DNA of 64,000 nucleotides from Cercozoa sp. M6MM (taxonomy: Eukaryota; Endomyxa: Ascetosporea), in NCBI GenBank assembly GCA_040357565.1, contig JBDODJ010000004.1; one strand, written 5' to 3'. Shown in pieces: positions 42,320 to 61,500 of this stretch; within the stretch, counting starts at the first letter, position 1; every line of letters starts with the position of its first letter. Below the pieces are notes generated by a model. That model ran no database searches and was not told the origin of the DNA. It saw nothing but the letters and a program-made list of their open reading frames with translations. The position numbers were made by a program, and so were the translations under genes.

Positions 42320-45300
42320 ATGCAGTATTGGGTGACTGCACAGACGCTGCCCGTAGCCTTCGCTTAGTTGTGACATAAAGTGCGTAGAGGGGCTTGTGTT
42401 TCTTTTTTCAGGCCAGTGCCGTGGTGGACAGCGTCGCGCTGGACAGTTCGACGCTCGTGATCGCGAAACTGGGCCACTTGGAAGTATGTGCAGTCTAGAT
42501 AATTAACTGGCATTGTGTATGTACACTGGAGTATTATTTAGGTGTACAAGACTGGCGAGAGTGCCGAATTGATCGAACGGATTGAGTGCGAAGCCATCCG
42601 CGCCGTCGCATGTGTCTCTGGACTGCTCTGCGTGGTACACTGTGCCCATGTGTATGCCTCTCCATGGTGTGCCTAATCTTGCGTCCTGTGTCCTGTAGGT
42701 GACTGGCGCGTCCAACACGGACATGTGTCTGCATGTGTACCGATCGCACGAGCAACAGCGGCGACTGCGGCATGTTGCGCGTGTACGATTGGGTCACCCG
42801 ACAAGACGATGCGCCGACTGCGGAGTGCGACTGAGCGCACGTGGCTCGCGACTCGCCCTGCACGTGTTTGACGGTGTTCTTACACTGATCGACATCAACA
42901 CCGTCATGACCAACAGCGAGAGCGATCAAAGCGATAGAGTGGGTCGAAGCAGCAGTCGCAGCGGTCGCAGTCACAGTCAGATCGAGTGCAGTGACTCGGA
43001 CATCACCGTCACCGTGATCGACGCACTTTATTCTGGCCTGGACGCCATCGAACAACTTGGTCTACTGGGCGAGACACGTGTGGCGGTGCTGGCACGTGAC
43101 TCCAGTACCGACGGTGTCTCTGCGCTGCGGCTCACCGTGCTGCAGGTGGCTCCACCCGGCGCTGATCAGATAAGCGACGACCACGAACGCGCCTGCCGAT
43201 ACACGAGTGTACCTTGCCGCACCCGTTTGCCTTTTGCCTCCTGAGCCAATGTCTTGTTGTCCAGGTGACAACGGTATTCCAGGCCATGCAGTCTGTTCGT
43301 GAGGGTACCTTTCACTCTGAGGAATGAGCAGTCTTGTGTTGGTAACATGTGACATATGCAGGCACATTGTACGTGCAAGATGACGCTGCTTTCGTGTTCG
43401 CCCCGCGTCTTCTGCTGGTACACTTTTACTAACACACTGTATGCAGCTCACGTGTACGGTCCAAGTGTACGGTCCATGTGTACGATAAATGTGTACGGTA
43501 AATGTGTGCATGTGCAGACGTGGAGTGCCGAGCAGGACTCTGTACGAGCGGCGCGAACCACGCTGACCAAGGTAGCTCACTGCTCTGCCAACCTTGTTCC
43601 TGAGTGTACCGCTGCGAGTGTTGACAGGTGTCGCACGTGGCCGCAGTGATTGATACCACACTGGCGCACACGTGGCTAAAACTGGGTATCCTGCTGGCCC
43701 TGACCTCTTGACCCAACGACCCTGTCTACCCACCCCCCCACACGCAGAGCCGAACGAGCGCAGCATCGCGACGGTATTTGTCGCCAATGCAGAGGGCGAA
43801 CTCTCCGCTGTAGCCGTTCTTTCCGACTGTAGGCTTACCCCTGTGTATGTATGTACGTATATGCGTGCATGTGCATGTGTGTATGTTTGTGTATATACAT
43901 GTGCGTATGTGTGTTTGGGTGTGGGGGTGCAGTATCGACACGCAGCAAGACACTGGGCCGCGTGGCCAGCGTGGCCAACACGCGACTGTGTGCGCTGCCG
44001 CAGCACTTGCTGTGCACCTCGCACGGCGCGCAGGCCGCGCTGTTGCAACTCTCGGCGAGCGACGGCGCCAGCGTGGTCGACGGCTTCGAGGTCGGCGCTC
44101 CCATCACGGATTTGTGCGCCTTCTTCCGCGCGGACGGCGACCTGCGCCGACTGGCCGCGTGCGCCGGTCTAGCCAGTCGCGGAAACCTGCGCGTGCTGGA
44201 GGAAACCGTCGCTGTCACCGAGCAGGCACGTGTGCCACTCGCATGCTCGCGCGTCGCTCCCTTAACGACACCCGGGTACAGTTGCCTCCTTATCACCCCT
44301 GACTACCTGACCCCTTTGATCTCTTTAGAAGTGACGACATGCTCGTGCTGTGTGTCACCGAAGGCAGCGAGAACGACTCCGACGGTGTCGTGCTGCACTT
44401 CCGCGCGGACGGTGCTCGTGACATCACCGTTCTCCGAGAGTACCCACCATGTCGCTTTGATACCTGCGTGTTACCTCTTCCCGTAGAGTGGTAACAGGCG
44501 GCGCGGTATCGCCGTCGCTCTGTGCGACACTCCATCGCTCGGGTCGTCTGCGGCTGCATCGTATCCTTAACGAAAATCAGGGCGGTCTTCGAGTCGAGCA
44601 GGTGGCCAACATTCCGCTGTTCGGCTCTGAGACTGTCGTGACGGTGGCAGCCTTCTCGCACACGGGCTCGCTGGTACAGCTGCCCTCCCCCCTAGTTTTG
44701 ATCGCACACGTGGTCACTGAAGTGTACCGATGCGACTGACCTGTGTATCGGTGTGACCAGTGTAACGGTGTGATTGTGACAGGTGTGCGCCACAGCAGAC
44801 AAGTGCATGTACGTGACGATCTCGGTATGCGCTGCCTATCTCACTGACAGTGTGTCCCAGCGACCGGTCGATGATGTCATGGTCAATTGACGCTGGTACC
44901 ATTTGTATGCAGGAGACGGGCAACGTGACCACGCGCGACCTCGATGTCGACAGCGACGACGACGTCTCGGCCGTCGGCATTTCGTACACCCGCACTCTGA
45001 CTTGTCCCACGTGGTCACTTGCATGATCGATCACATGTGCTCCGTCTTTGAGCAGACCCGACGGTGACGCTGTTGCCATCGGTCTCTGGAAGGCGCGGTA
45101 TCATCTATACCAGTACCTCTGTGTGCCTGTGTGTGGTGTGTGTTGTGTGTATCGCTGTGTGACTCCACCGCGCAGTCACGTGCGACTGCTAGAAGGTGTC
45201 AGCGACGGTGCCGTTGATCCGTCGGCGCCGCGAGTGTACCACGTGCCAGTGCCGGGCGACTTTGCTGTGGCGCGATCGCTCTGCGTGACGCGTGTTGGTA

Positions 45301-48222
45301 GGGATACTTGTGTGTGTGCGATACGACTGTCGACTTGTGTGACTGAGTGACACGTGTGACTGAGTGACGGTGTGTGTGTACACGTGTGAGTGACTGGGTG
45401 ACACGTGTGACGGTGTGGCCACAGAAGACGAGCGCACGTTGCTGTTTGGCACAAGTGACGGACGACTATGTAGCTGCGTGGTCGACTCGGACAAGCAGCA
45501 GGTACGTCTTGCATTGTGCCCAACTGGACTAGTTCAATTGTACTGGGTTCAGAGTGGACCCTATCTCAGTTTACTTGGGAGAATGACCTGTATTGCAACA
45601 CAGGTACGCTCGCAGACGGCGCTGAAACTCGGCGCACGCACCGTGCAGCTCGCGCCGATCTATGCACGGGTACATGTGTCCGGTCTGTTTGTACAACTGA
45701 CTGTGTTAAGGCTGCGTTTGTAGGACACATTTAAGGGTGTGCTAGTCACGTGCGAGCGCACGTGCTACTGGAGTGCGTCGTCGCATTTGTCGCCGTTTGC
45801 ATCGCTGGTTTACCCCCCTCTCCCCGTTATCCCGCGACCCTTTCCCCTTTGCCCTTATCTCCTTTTAACCCCTCTACGTACCCGCATTTACCCCTCCTTT
45901 TACCCTGTGCAGGTGGTGAAGGACGCTGTGGCGACGAGTTTGTTCGCGCACGACGCGGAAACACTGACGCTGCTGACTTCGATCGATGACGGTTTGACCG
46001 TGTTGACGGTGTCACTGGTGGACAGGTACCCTCGATGTGTACACGTGGACCTTCCTGTTTGTGCCGTAAGTTGTGTCTGTGTGTCAGTGCACTTAAAGGC
46101 GCGGCCATTCCACTAGAGTGTCAGCCGCGACGCTGCGCAGCTGTGCCGATCGAACGTCGCCAGGTGGCCGCCGTTTCCGTTGCACGTGCTGACGGGTACG
46201 CTGCCTGTCAGTGGGTCGAATGATGTTGTCGCATGAGTGATGGTAATCACTTGAGTGGTCACATGACCGGACATGTGTGCAGTGCTGAGTCGCTGCTGTT
46301 GGTGGACTGCGAAACGCGCTGCGTGCTGCGCTCGTTTTTCGATTTCGAGCCGTAGTTTGCTTCTGTTGTTCACCTGCTCCCCCTCCCCCTTTACTCCTTT
46401 TATCATTTAATCCCCCCCCCCTTTTCCCCCTCCCCCCCCCCCCCCCGAGTACACGTGTGTGCAGGAAGGAAAGCTGCACACGCCTCGTTTTTGACAAAAC
46501 CTCGCAGCGGTTGATCGCGTCGACGCTTTTCCGCGCGGACGATTCGGTAGTGACCAGTGACCAGTAAGATTGGCTCTGTGTGTACGCATCCTCCTGGATC
46601 AGGCGGAACCGTCGCAAGGACGAGTGCTCATGTTCGATGACAATTGCGAATTGATCACCTCACTCCGAGGTAACCGTCTCGCTATATGTGCGACATCCTC
46701 GTCATACTGCATGTACGCGTCTCTGCCCAGTGGAAGACGGTGGCGTCTTCGACGTATGCGTGCTTCAGGCGCCAGCAGGCGCAGCGGACGGAACACTGCG
46801 TTTGGCGGGCGCCGTGAACTCCGGCCTCGTGCTGCTGGAAATCCGCGACACTGAGCAAGGTTTGTTGTTTTTATTCGACTGACCGCGGACGCTTCTCGTG
46901 TGTGCGTGTGTGTGTGTCATGTGTGTGTGTGTGTGTATGTGTATGTGTGTGTGTGTAGCCGCGAAGATCGAGCGCGTCGCGTCGTGCGGCGGCCACTCGC
47001 TGGCACTACGAGTCGCGCCCTTACGTAAGCTTGTGTCTTGCCAAATGGACATTGGATGGACAACAGTGCCGAGGTGGGACACGTTGTACAGGAGACGGCG
47101 GCGTGGCCGTGGGCGACCTGATGCAGTCCGTGTCGGTTTGCGCGCTCCACTTTACCCCTATAACCCCTTTCCCCCTCTTGCTCCCCGCTTGTCCCCCCTT
47201 ACCCCATATTAATCCCTCTTACTCCCCTCTTGCTCCCTCTCACCAGGTGTACGGCATCAAGAGCGACAACAACGGCAAGGAGATCGTGCAGCAGGCGACA
47301 GATCGGTGGCCGCTGTGGACGACGGCATTGGCAGTCGTGCGCGACGGTGCCACTGGCACGTGTCACACCGGTGCTGATACCACTGCTGCTGATACCACTG
47401 GTGCTGATACCACTGACGGTGACGCTGACACGGTGGTACTGGCCGACGACGCGTGCAACCTCACGGTGTTCACCATGTCGCGTGGCAACGACAAGAAACT
47501 CCAGCGCTGCGCCTTCACGGTACCTCGACTCACCGTCACTGAGTGACCTCCTGTGTGTGACCAGTGTATGACCACGTGTGACTGAGTGGCCTGTTGTGTG
47601 TGTGCACGTGTGCAGGGAGTGAAAGGCATGGTGAACCAGGTGCTGTCACTGCCGGCGATTCGAACGCACTTGCTGGCCCCTACCTTGGGTTCGCTTGTCC
47701 TTACCCCCCCCCCCCGTAGCCCTATTACCTCACGCCCCTGTGCAGTGGAGGAGGAGCGACAGTGTCACACGCGACGACGCTTTCTGACGGCCGACGTGGC
47801 CGGTGGCGTCGCCGTTTTCGTCTCGCTTAGCAAGAGCGAGTTCGAGCTGCTCGAGAAACTCGAACATCGCATGCTAAGACTACAGGATATCGACACGTAT
47901 GCCTTCCTTCCCCGCGTGTTGTCCATTCTACCCCACTTGTCAATAGGGACGAGTTCCGCATGGTACACGCCGGTCTGTGGCGACAACGACGACAACACAT
48001 CGCCGACGCCGACGTGCTGCTGTCCTTCACGAGACTGCGAGCTGCCAAGCAGACCGAGGTAAACACATTCTAAGCTCCATAGCTGAACGAAAAAGGCATC
48101 TTCATTCGCTGCAGGTGGTGCAACAACTCGACACCACAGTCGACGGCGTTTTGACACTGCTGCGACAGCTTGAGACGCAACTGCTCGCACTCACAGGGCC
48201 TGCCGACCGCGCTTCTATGTGA
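42320..48222 (+). CDS. DDB1: DDB1-like protein (CPSF_A superfamily, CUL4 adaptor)
   Basis: The start is MQYWVTAQTLP at 42320. It is spliced in phase to ASAVVDSVALDSSTLVIAKL and VYKTGESAELIERIECEAIR, which aligns with the DDB1 N-terminus. More than 20 exons follow with DDB1 landmarks in order: LLQLSASDGASVVDGFEVGA, PITDLCAFF, RGNLRVLEETVAV, DDVSAVGISYT, TLLFGTSDGRLCSCVVD, FKGVLVTCERTCYWSAS, EPSQGRVLMFDDNCELITS, GGVFDVCVLQAPAGAADGT, VGDLMQSVSV, VLADDACNLTVFTMSRG, GGVAVFVSLSKSEFELLEKL, EFRMVHAGLWRQRRQHIADA and LDTTVDGVLTLLRQLE. DDB1 is a three-propeller adaptor that links CUL4 to WD40 substrate receptors in ubiquitination and UV repair. The sequence is strongly diverged, and a Ser-rich insertion (GRSSSRSGRSHSQ, near 42950) lies in the first propeller. 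SF3B3 or CPSF160 are less likely given the N-terminus and the GDLMQSV motif. Confidence 0.88.
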
Positions 48223-48427
48223 GATTGGCTGGAACGATTTTCTAGCTCTACAGTAAGAAAAAGAGATGTTGTACAGTATCTGATGCCGACAGTATCGATT
48301 TAATAACAGTATTTATTTATTTAAGATTTGCTGTTTGTCAAAAACGAACAAAGCCAATGCAAAAAATAAAGAAAGCAGCGCAAGGTGACCAAGTTGCAAG
48401 CACAGTGTGTTTGTGAGCGTGCTTTTG

Positions 48428-51400
48428 ATGTTCTTGCGTCGCACCCGCCTCGCTGAGCAGTCGCTTCGCGCGTTTGCGTCTGCTGATGTGAGTCAGACCA
48501 CTTGAAACGAGACGCTCCGCGTGTCCAACCTGTGCAACTGTTGTGAGCCTGCCGGTTGACCAGTTAAAAGGCTTGTTTTAGCAAACAAGGCAATGTATTA
48601 CATTGGTCACTCGATTTTCTTGATTTTTGTTTCCCAGGGCAAGCTGTTCGACAAGGTTCTCGTAGCCAACCGCGGCGAGATCGCGTACCTATTTTCCACG
48701 CATACTCACATCCGTTGTTTAAATTGTGTGGTGTAGCTGCCGTGTTTTCGACACGTGCAAGAACCTGGGCATTAAGACCGTTGCTGTATACTCCGAGGCT
48801 GATGGTATATCCCCCTGTCTATCATCCTCCGGGGTAACCCAGGGATCCTCGCGTGTGTGCAGCTAAGTCCAAGCACGTGCATGTGGCCGACGAGGCCGTG
48901 TGTGTTGGCCCGCCTCCCTCGAACCAGTCATACCTTCAGATCGAACGCATCGTTGAGGTAGAGCGACCAGGCAACTACGCATTGTTTTGTTGCTGTGCCA
49001 ACGGTATGTTTGTGCATTGACCAGGCCTGCAAGAAGACTGGCGCTCAGGCGGTTCACCCCGGCTATGGTTTCCTGTCCGAGAACGCCGCTTTTGTTGAGG
49101 CGCTCGAGAAGGCCGGTGCGCTGTGTCTCTTTGTTGTGGAGATTGGATTGGTTGATCGTTTCTTGGGACCGTAGGAATCGCGTTTGTGGGTCCGCGCCCG
49201 CATGCTATGCACGTGATGGGTGACAAGATTCTCTCCAAGGTGCAATCGTCATATTCTGTTACACACACCTCCTGTGTCACTGTCCTGTTATGTTTTTGTG
49301 CGCGAGTGCAGGACACCGCACGTAACGCTGGCGTCAGTGTCGTTCCTGGTGACGACTCCGAGATCGAGTCCGAGCAGCACTGCGTCGATGTAGAGCAAGC
49401 TTCACCGGCCCGCTGTATGGGTTTATTTTTACCTCGTATGGTTGTTCGAAGGTGGCGAATGCGGTGGGCTATCCGGTGATGGTCAAGGCGTCGGCTGGTG
49501 GTGGTGGCAAGGGCATGCGCATCGCCTACAACGACGACGAGGTACCCTCTCGCTTAGCCTGAGATGTCTTTTCCAACATTTAGTTATGCGCGCGTGTGTG
49601 TGCGTGCAGACGCGTGATGCCTACCGTCTCTGCAAGGCTGAGGCCCTGTCCTCGTTTGGCGACGATCGTCTCTTTGTCGAGAAGTTCATCGAGGAGCCGC
49701 GTCACATTGAGATTCAGGTGCTCGCTGACGGCCATGGCAACGTCGTGTACCTCAACGAGCGTGGTGCTTTTTCTCTGTCACTTGCTTACTGTTCGAAGAA
49801 TGAAACACATGTGAGTGTGCTCAGAATGTAGCATTCAGCGTCGTAACCAGAAGGTTATCGAGGAGGCTCCTTCGACCTTCCTTGTATACGCTTCTGTCTT
49901 TCTGTTGTTCTGTGTGTATGTACCGGAGTTGTGTGCGACAGGATGCGGAGACTCGTCGCGCCATGGGCACGCAGGCGTGCCAGCTGGCCCGTGCCGTCGA
50001 CTACGTGGGTGCAGGCACCGTGGAGATGCTTGTTGACAAGGTGTGTTTTGTTTTGTTTTGTTGGTTTTGATTTTTGGGACCGTTCTTGTGGATGCATTGG
50101 TGTTAATATGCAGAACCGCAACTTCTACTTCCTCGAGATGAACACGCGCCTGCAAGTCGAGCACCCGATCACCGAAGAGATTACTGGTAGGTCTTTGAGT
50201 TGCCTTGTAGCATGTGTCTGTGTCTCATGTCTGTCTCTGTGTCTGTGTCTGTCTCTGTGTGTGGTTTACTTGTTTGAACGTTTAGGCGTGGATTTGGTCG
50301 AACAGATGCTTCGCGTCTCCGCCGGTCTGCCGCTCTCGATTCGCCAGGAGGACATTGGCATCAACGGCTGGTGTGTTTCTTTTGGTTCTTGATCGTGGTG
50401 TGGGTGAGGTTGTAATGTTGTGTCAGGGCTCTTGAGGCGCGTGTGTACGCCGAGAACCCCGAGAAGAACTTCCTGCCGTCCACAGGACGGTATGCATCTT
50501 GCGCTTGTTTCTTTCCAGTTCAGTTGCCATCAGTCCTATCGTTTTACTTCGGTAGTCTGCGCAAGTACCGTGAGCCGACCGCGGAGCAGGTAGCGTTTGT
50601 GTGAAACTTACTCAACTCGACAGGTGGTTTGCATGCACATGCTGCTTGTGTGAAAAGAGTGCCACCCCGGGTAAAGTGCGCTGCGACTCGGGTATCCGTG
50701 AGGTACCATTGGCATATCTGCGTAGTGTTCGTGTGTGTGTGTTTTATATGTTGTATGTAGGGTAGCGAAATCGCCGTCTACTACGACCCGATGATTTCGA
50801 AACTCGTCACTTGGGCCGAGACGCGCGACGGTTTGTTTCACTTTTTCAATGTGAAAAATTCTGATTAATGATGCTTGTTTTTGGTTTGCTTAGGCGCTAT
50901 CGCCAAGATGAAGGACGCGCTGGACTCGTACGTCATTGATGGCGTGACGCACAACATTCCGTTCTTGAAGGTATACTCTGTTCAAGTAGGCTCGGTTTTG
51001 TTTCATGCATGGTACCTTCTCGGTAAAATGTAGTCGCTGTGCGAGCATCCGCGCTTCGTGGCGGGCGACTTGACGACCAACTTCATTGCTGAGGAGTACC
51101 CAGAGGTGACTGCTTGTGACAGGAAACATGTGTGTGTGTGTGTATTGTTTTGTTGAGAGTAGGGCTACCAGCGACCGCAGCTGTCGCAGCACGAGCAATC
51201 GCAGCTGTGCGCTACGGCGACCGCTATGCACCTCACCGACCTTCTGCAAACTGGCACCATCCGCAAGTACTCCTTTGCTCTTGCCAGTAAACACTCACTG
51301 TAGTTACATGCGCTTGTGCAACACAGCGAGGAGCCGCAAATGCCGGAGGACTTTGTCGTTGCTTTGCCCAACGAGCCGGATGTACAGAGCGTATGGTATG

Positions 51401-52292
51401 TTTGTGGGTTGTCTGTACATGTCTTGGGTGTAGCTGCCGTGGCTCAAGGTTAAGGTGCTTGGCTACTCGTTTGGCGCGGTATACTGTTTCTGCTGCTGGT
51501 CACACTGCACCCACGTGAAGCGTGCATTTACAACGCTTTCTTTTTGGTACGATAGGACGGTAACGAGGAGCTGCATCTCTGGTTTGACGGTGCCGAGAAG
51601 GTAGCCCGTTTCTGTGTCTGTCTGGACGTCTGAGGGTGTGCACATGTCTGTCTTTGCTAAGGCCACTCGCGTGGTGCTGGACTACACGCCGGGCGAGGAC
51701 TTTGTGACCGTCTCGATCGACGAAGAGCGTCTCATTGTGCAGCGACGTCCGGGTGGCAACCAGTTCAGCTACCAGCTTCTGCACGGTACGTGTTGCCTAT
51801 CTACTTTGTACCCCACCCAACATGTAAATATGTACGTATGTGTGTGTCGCACAGGTGGTGGCTTCCATGACGTGCAGGTGCTGACGCCGCGTCAGGCTGG
51901 TAACAAGAAATTTACTATTTTGTGCAATGAGTCTGTGTATAAGAGTGCTTCCAACAGAGCTCCTGCCGTACATGCCGGAGCCTGAGGTCATCGACCAGGA
52001 GTCTATGCTGCTGTCGCCGATGCCGGGCACTGTGATCTCGGTGAACATTAAGCCCGGCGACACTGTTGTGGCCGGCCAGGAGGTGTGCGTGCTCGAGGCC
52101 ATGAAGATGCAGAACGCCTTCTACGCGCAGCGCGATGGCGTCGTCAAGAAGGTTTCTGTCAAGGCCGGTACCTGTCACCAACCTCTTGTCGTTGTTCTGT
52201 TTGAAGGTGTTGCTTTAGGCGATGCTGTCGCCGTGGACGAGTTGATCTACGAGCTCGAGCCGCCTGTTGATGACCAGCGTCAAGCTGAGTAG
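48428..52292 (+). CDS. PCCA: Propionyl-CoA carboxylase alpha subunit, mitochondrial
   Basis: Exon 1 (from 48428) encodes [20 protein letters not shown], a clear mitochondrial presequence, and splices in phase 0 to [16 protein letters not shown]. The biotin carboxylase domain shows [88 protein letters not shown] and [18 protein letters not shown]. The BT region follows, then the biotinyl domain [20 protein letters not shown] and [14 protein letters not shown] with the biotinylated Lys. The protein ends at 52292 after [18 protein letters not shown]. About 25 exons are present, all core motifs are intact, and the length matches about 700 residues. It carboxylates propionyl-CoA together with PCCB, on the way to succinyl-CoA. 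The C-terminal GHPMPEPE-like motif ([20 protein letters not shown]) favours PCCA over the related MCCA. The dispersed repeat lies 58 bp after the stop. Confidence 0.95.
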
Positions 52293-52341
52293 GGTCTTGC
52301 GAGCGCAGCGCAGTGTACTGGTCTCCGTAATATGTATACAA

Positions 52342-52399
52342 TCGTAGCACGGAGATTTTTTTAAGCCGGCAAGCGAGCTCACCAACGACTCAATGGCGG
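52342..52399 (+). repeat. Dispersed 3'-flank element, copy 3
   Basis: This copy has CGGAGATTTTTTTAAGCC, then GGCAAGCGAGCTCACC at 52368-52383, and ends ACGACTCAATGGCG. It lies 58 bp after the PCCA stop in the sense orientation, within the 376-bp spacer between the convergent PCCA and SEC23 genes. I see nothing else in that spacer. Confidence 0.8.
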
Positions 52400-52668
52400 A
52401 TAGTTCTGGCATGCGAAGAGAGGAATGGCGATCGGTTATGTCAGTGGCGTACAGAACGTGCTTGAAAAGGTGAAGTCGATATGCATTTTTAAAGTACTAA
52501 AACATCAGTGACGCTTCTAATCTGATTGGTGTCGGCACGGTAACCTGACTCTGCTAAAGGTCACTTTAGTATCCGCTATACGCAAGGCAAGTGAACTAAC
52601 CACGACAAATTGAACTGAATGCAACTAAACACGCTACGTGATCGGGGGTCGAGTCAGGGCTCAGGGCC

Positions 52669-57998
<5,330 letters not shown>

Positions 57999-58507
57999 TT
58001 GTCGCGCTTCTAACCGGCGCACAAAAATCACATCTTTGTTCAAACAACGAATATCACAACATCGTAAATGATGCATAAATGGGCTCACGTGGAGCAAGCA
58101 ACGGGACAACAAAAATTACCTAAAGCCGTTACAAAAGGTTCCACGCGACTTGGCACCGTACTAAATGGCAGTTGGGGCGTGCGGCGAGCTTCAAATTTCT
58201 TTTATTTTGTCGTCATAAACAAATACTATCTAGTGGCTAATCTTGCACTTTACTGGTTTTAGTTTACAGTTTTACGCTCCATCGGCCGTGCTTATCATTA
58301 CACGTGCATCCTGGGCCGGCGACATTATTCTTTTAAAAAAACAAGAACCGCACATGTGGTGTGTTTGCGTGCGGCGAAAGCGAAACTCCGAAGCCGGTTG
58401 CGCAAGAATAAAGGCCGCACGCGAAAGCGGCAAGGCTAAAGTTGTCCCACCAAATCGGAAGGACAAGCTACGCTATTGAGCTGGGCACACAGCGAAACAC
58501 GCCAAAG
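57999..58507. promoter_or_regulatory. Divergent promoter region, SEC23 / ABC transporter
   Basis: About 509 bp lie between two head-to-head start codons. A basic open frame at 58243-58479 (RRKRNSEAGCARIKAARESG) has no splice context and is probably not coding. No specific sites were recognised. Confidence 0.45.
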
Positions 58508-61500
58508 ATGGACGCTGGCGGCGTCGTGGATGTCACAGTGCCCGAAGTCACATCGCAGGTTTCCCGTTCCATTATCAGTGTGCACATGCGATGACTTTTG
58601 TCAGTGGCGAACGTGTCGTGTAAAATAGGAAGCGGAGACATTCAATGACTACGAGAATGCCGGATGGTTTAGTCGCGTTTTTATGAGGCATGTGCCGCTG
58701 CTGATTCGACGCGTGCGCACACAGGAGACGATCGATGCCACGTATCCCAAAATAACAGAGCTTTTGCCCTCTTGACTTCTTTGACACAGTCTCTAAATCT
58801 AGTGACCTGGACGTCACTGTCGGCGCTGATAAAGGCGAAAGCGTGGACGAGATTGTGAAAAAACACAAGCCTACCCAAGTAAACTTACCTTTACCCCTTC
58901 ACATAACTTAATTCCTTAGATTTTTCTTTCACTTTCCTGTGAATAGGACGTGGTGACGCCGTTCGCTCGATTCAAGCAGCTGTTTGCCGCTGGTAGGACG
59001 CAGTACATGCGTTCGATCGGCGCTGTCACTGCTGCTTCCGTCGGCCGCGTTGCTCGATGCTAGTACCTTAATATTGTAAAACACCTCTCTCTCTCTCCCA
59101 CAGTATGCGTGTGACATGCGCGCAGCTGCTTGCTGTTCTTTGTGCGTGCTCTCAAGGCGGGTTTCTTTGTTAAAGCCACCTTGTGGTGCGCTGCACTGGT
59201 TGCACTGATGCTTACCGTCATTGTCGTGCATCACCATGCCTACCTGCAGGTACTATCTCTTTGCTGCTACTATTGGAGTTTAGACGTGTTCATCCATGGT
59301 TCCTTCATTTCTCTGATTAGGCCGACTCGTGTGCTGTGCGTGTGCGCAACGCGCTCAATGCCGCTGTGTTTGACAAGTCGCTGCGCTTGCATCTCATTGG
59401 TCTCTCTGAGGTACAGTTATTCTATCAATAGTCACCATACTGGACACAGCTGGTTTTTACTAGATGGCATCCGGCGAGGTACTAGCACTGCTCACCAACG
59501 ACGCTCAGCAGGTGCTTAGTCTTTGATGCTGATGAGCGAGTTGGCTTGTGTGTACCTTGTGTCTACGTGTATCAGGTGATGGAATTGCTGCGCGAACCTG
59601 GCATTTTCGTTGCACCGATCCAACTCGCATTGTGTCTGACCTGCATTTACTTCCACGGCGGTGGTACGACACGTAGTGAATGTTAAGATTACAGCTTGAA
59701 AAGTGGAATGTCTGTGACAGGAACGGTTCCAACTATTGCGATTTTGTGCACCACGTTGGTGTTCGTCGCAGTGCAGGTGCGTGCCCTTCCTGTCCTGACC
59801 TGAGGAAGTTTGTGCTTGAGATGTTTGCATGCACAGGTGTGGCTGGCTCGTGGAACCGGCAGACTGCGCAAACGCAGCGTCAAGTACACTGACGCACGTC
59901 TGCAGTCAATCTCAGAGATCGTGGTTGGCAGCGACGTCGTTAAAATGTACGCTTGGCAGGAGCCTCTCACCGAGCAGGGTACTACATTTTTGACCTGCTT
60001 TGTTGCACCCTGCAGTCTCACTCACACTTTTCGGTAGTGTCAGAGATACGCAAGCATGAGCACCGACTGATTCTTCGCTCCGCACTATTGAAGTTCACGT
60101 TTTACGGTCTGTACATGGGATTCGGCACGCTCATTGCCTTCGTCGGGTATGTTGAGTCTTCTGCTTGGGGAAACATTGCTGTGCAATGGGTGCTCAATGT
60201 TCAGAGCGGCCTCGTTGTTGTGGTACGCGCCAGCGGATTTCTCGTCGAGCGCCGTCGTGTTCCAGTTGTCGCTCATTGGTAGACAACAGATTATTACCGT
60301 TAGATAGACTGGTTTGTGCGTATTTAAAAGTTGAATTGAGCAGCTGTGTTCCTGTGGGACGTCGGAGTTAACGTCGCCTTATGTACGCAGAACTGGTCTG
60401 AATGCAAGGTAGCACCAAATTGTTATTGATTTTTTATTAAAAACGTGACATGTTCTTTGACAGGTTACCTTCCGTCGATTAAACACATTCCTCGATCTGC
60501 CCGAATGTCATGTACTGCAACCAACCGTTTCATATTTTAGCTTTCGTCAAATTCACCACTATGAACACAGGGGGAAGTACAACCCGTGGCACCGACTTCA
60601 CTTGAAATGAGCGCCTTGCCCGACACTGCTAACGTCGAGACGACGGCGATACAGCCTTCAATCAGCAGTGAGGATAATGACGACGGTGTCTTGATATCCT
60701 CTTGCTCTGTTGTCTGTCCACATAATCTCTTGCTGCAGTGGTGCTTTTGAATAATGCGAGCTTCAGCTGGCATGGCATGCATGAGAACGAAGAAAAAGTG
60801 AGTTCTCTTTTGTGTTCACTTGATGACTTTGAACATCCTCACAACAGAAAGCGCACCTGTGCGACCTGAACCTCCGACTGGCCAACGGCAGTGCCACACT
60901 GATCACGGGACCCACGGTACAACAATACTGCCCACTCGTGCAGTCATCCATTCGTCATTGGAGGACATACCTTCCTCTGTCCCTACACAGGGCAGCGGCA
61001 AGTCCTCTCTGCTGCTGGCACTCCTGGGCGAGATGCCATGCGTCGGCGGGTCCTGGCGTTCGCACCCGTCGGTGTCCTACGCATCCCAGATGTACGTTTT
61101 TATGTCTCCCTTGGTCACTTTTAATCTGTGCGTTTCTCCCAATACCCGTATACTGATGTGCTAATATGCAGACCCTGGCTTTTTGCTGGCTCGGTGCTTC
61201 AGAACATTCTGTTCGGTGAACCACTGGATCGCGAGCGACTGGCACAGGTGATCGACGCGTGTGCTCTGCGACATGATCTCACGGTATACCATATACCTTT
61301 ACATCAATAAACTTAGTGTGATGTGTTGCCAACACGGCCTTGCTTAGATGCTGCCCGATGGTATCAATCAGTGGATTGGAGAACGCGGGTACATGAAGCA
61401 GTTTCCCTCTCTTCTGTGCCAACACATATTTGTGTATATGCAGTGCCGGTCTCTCGGGAGGTCAGCGAGCTCGTGTGTCACTGGCGCGCGCCGTCTACCG

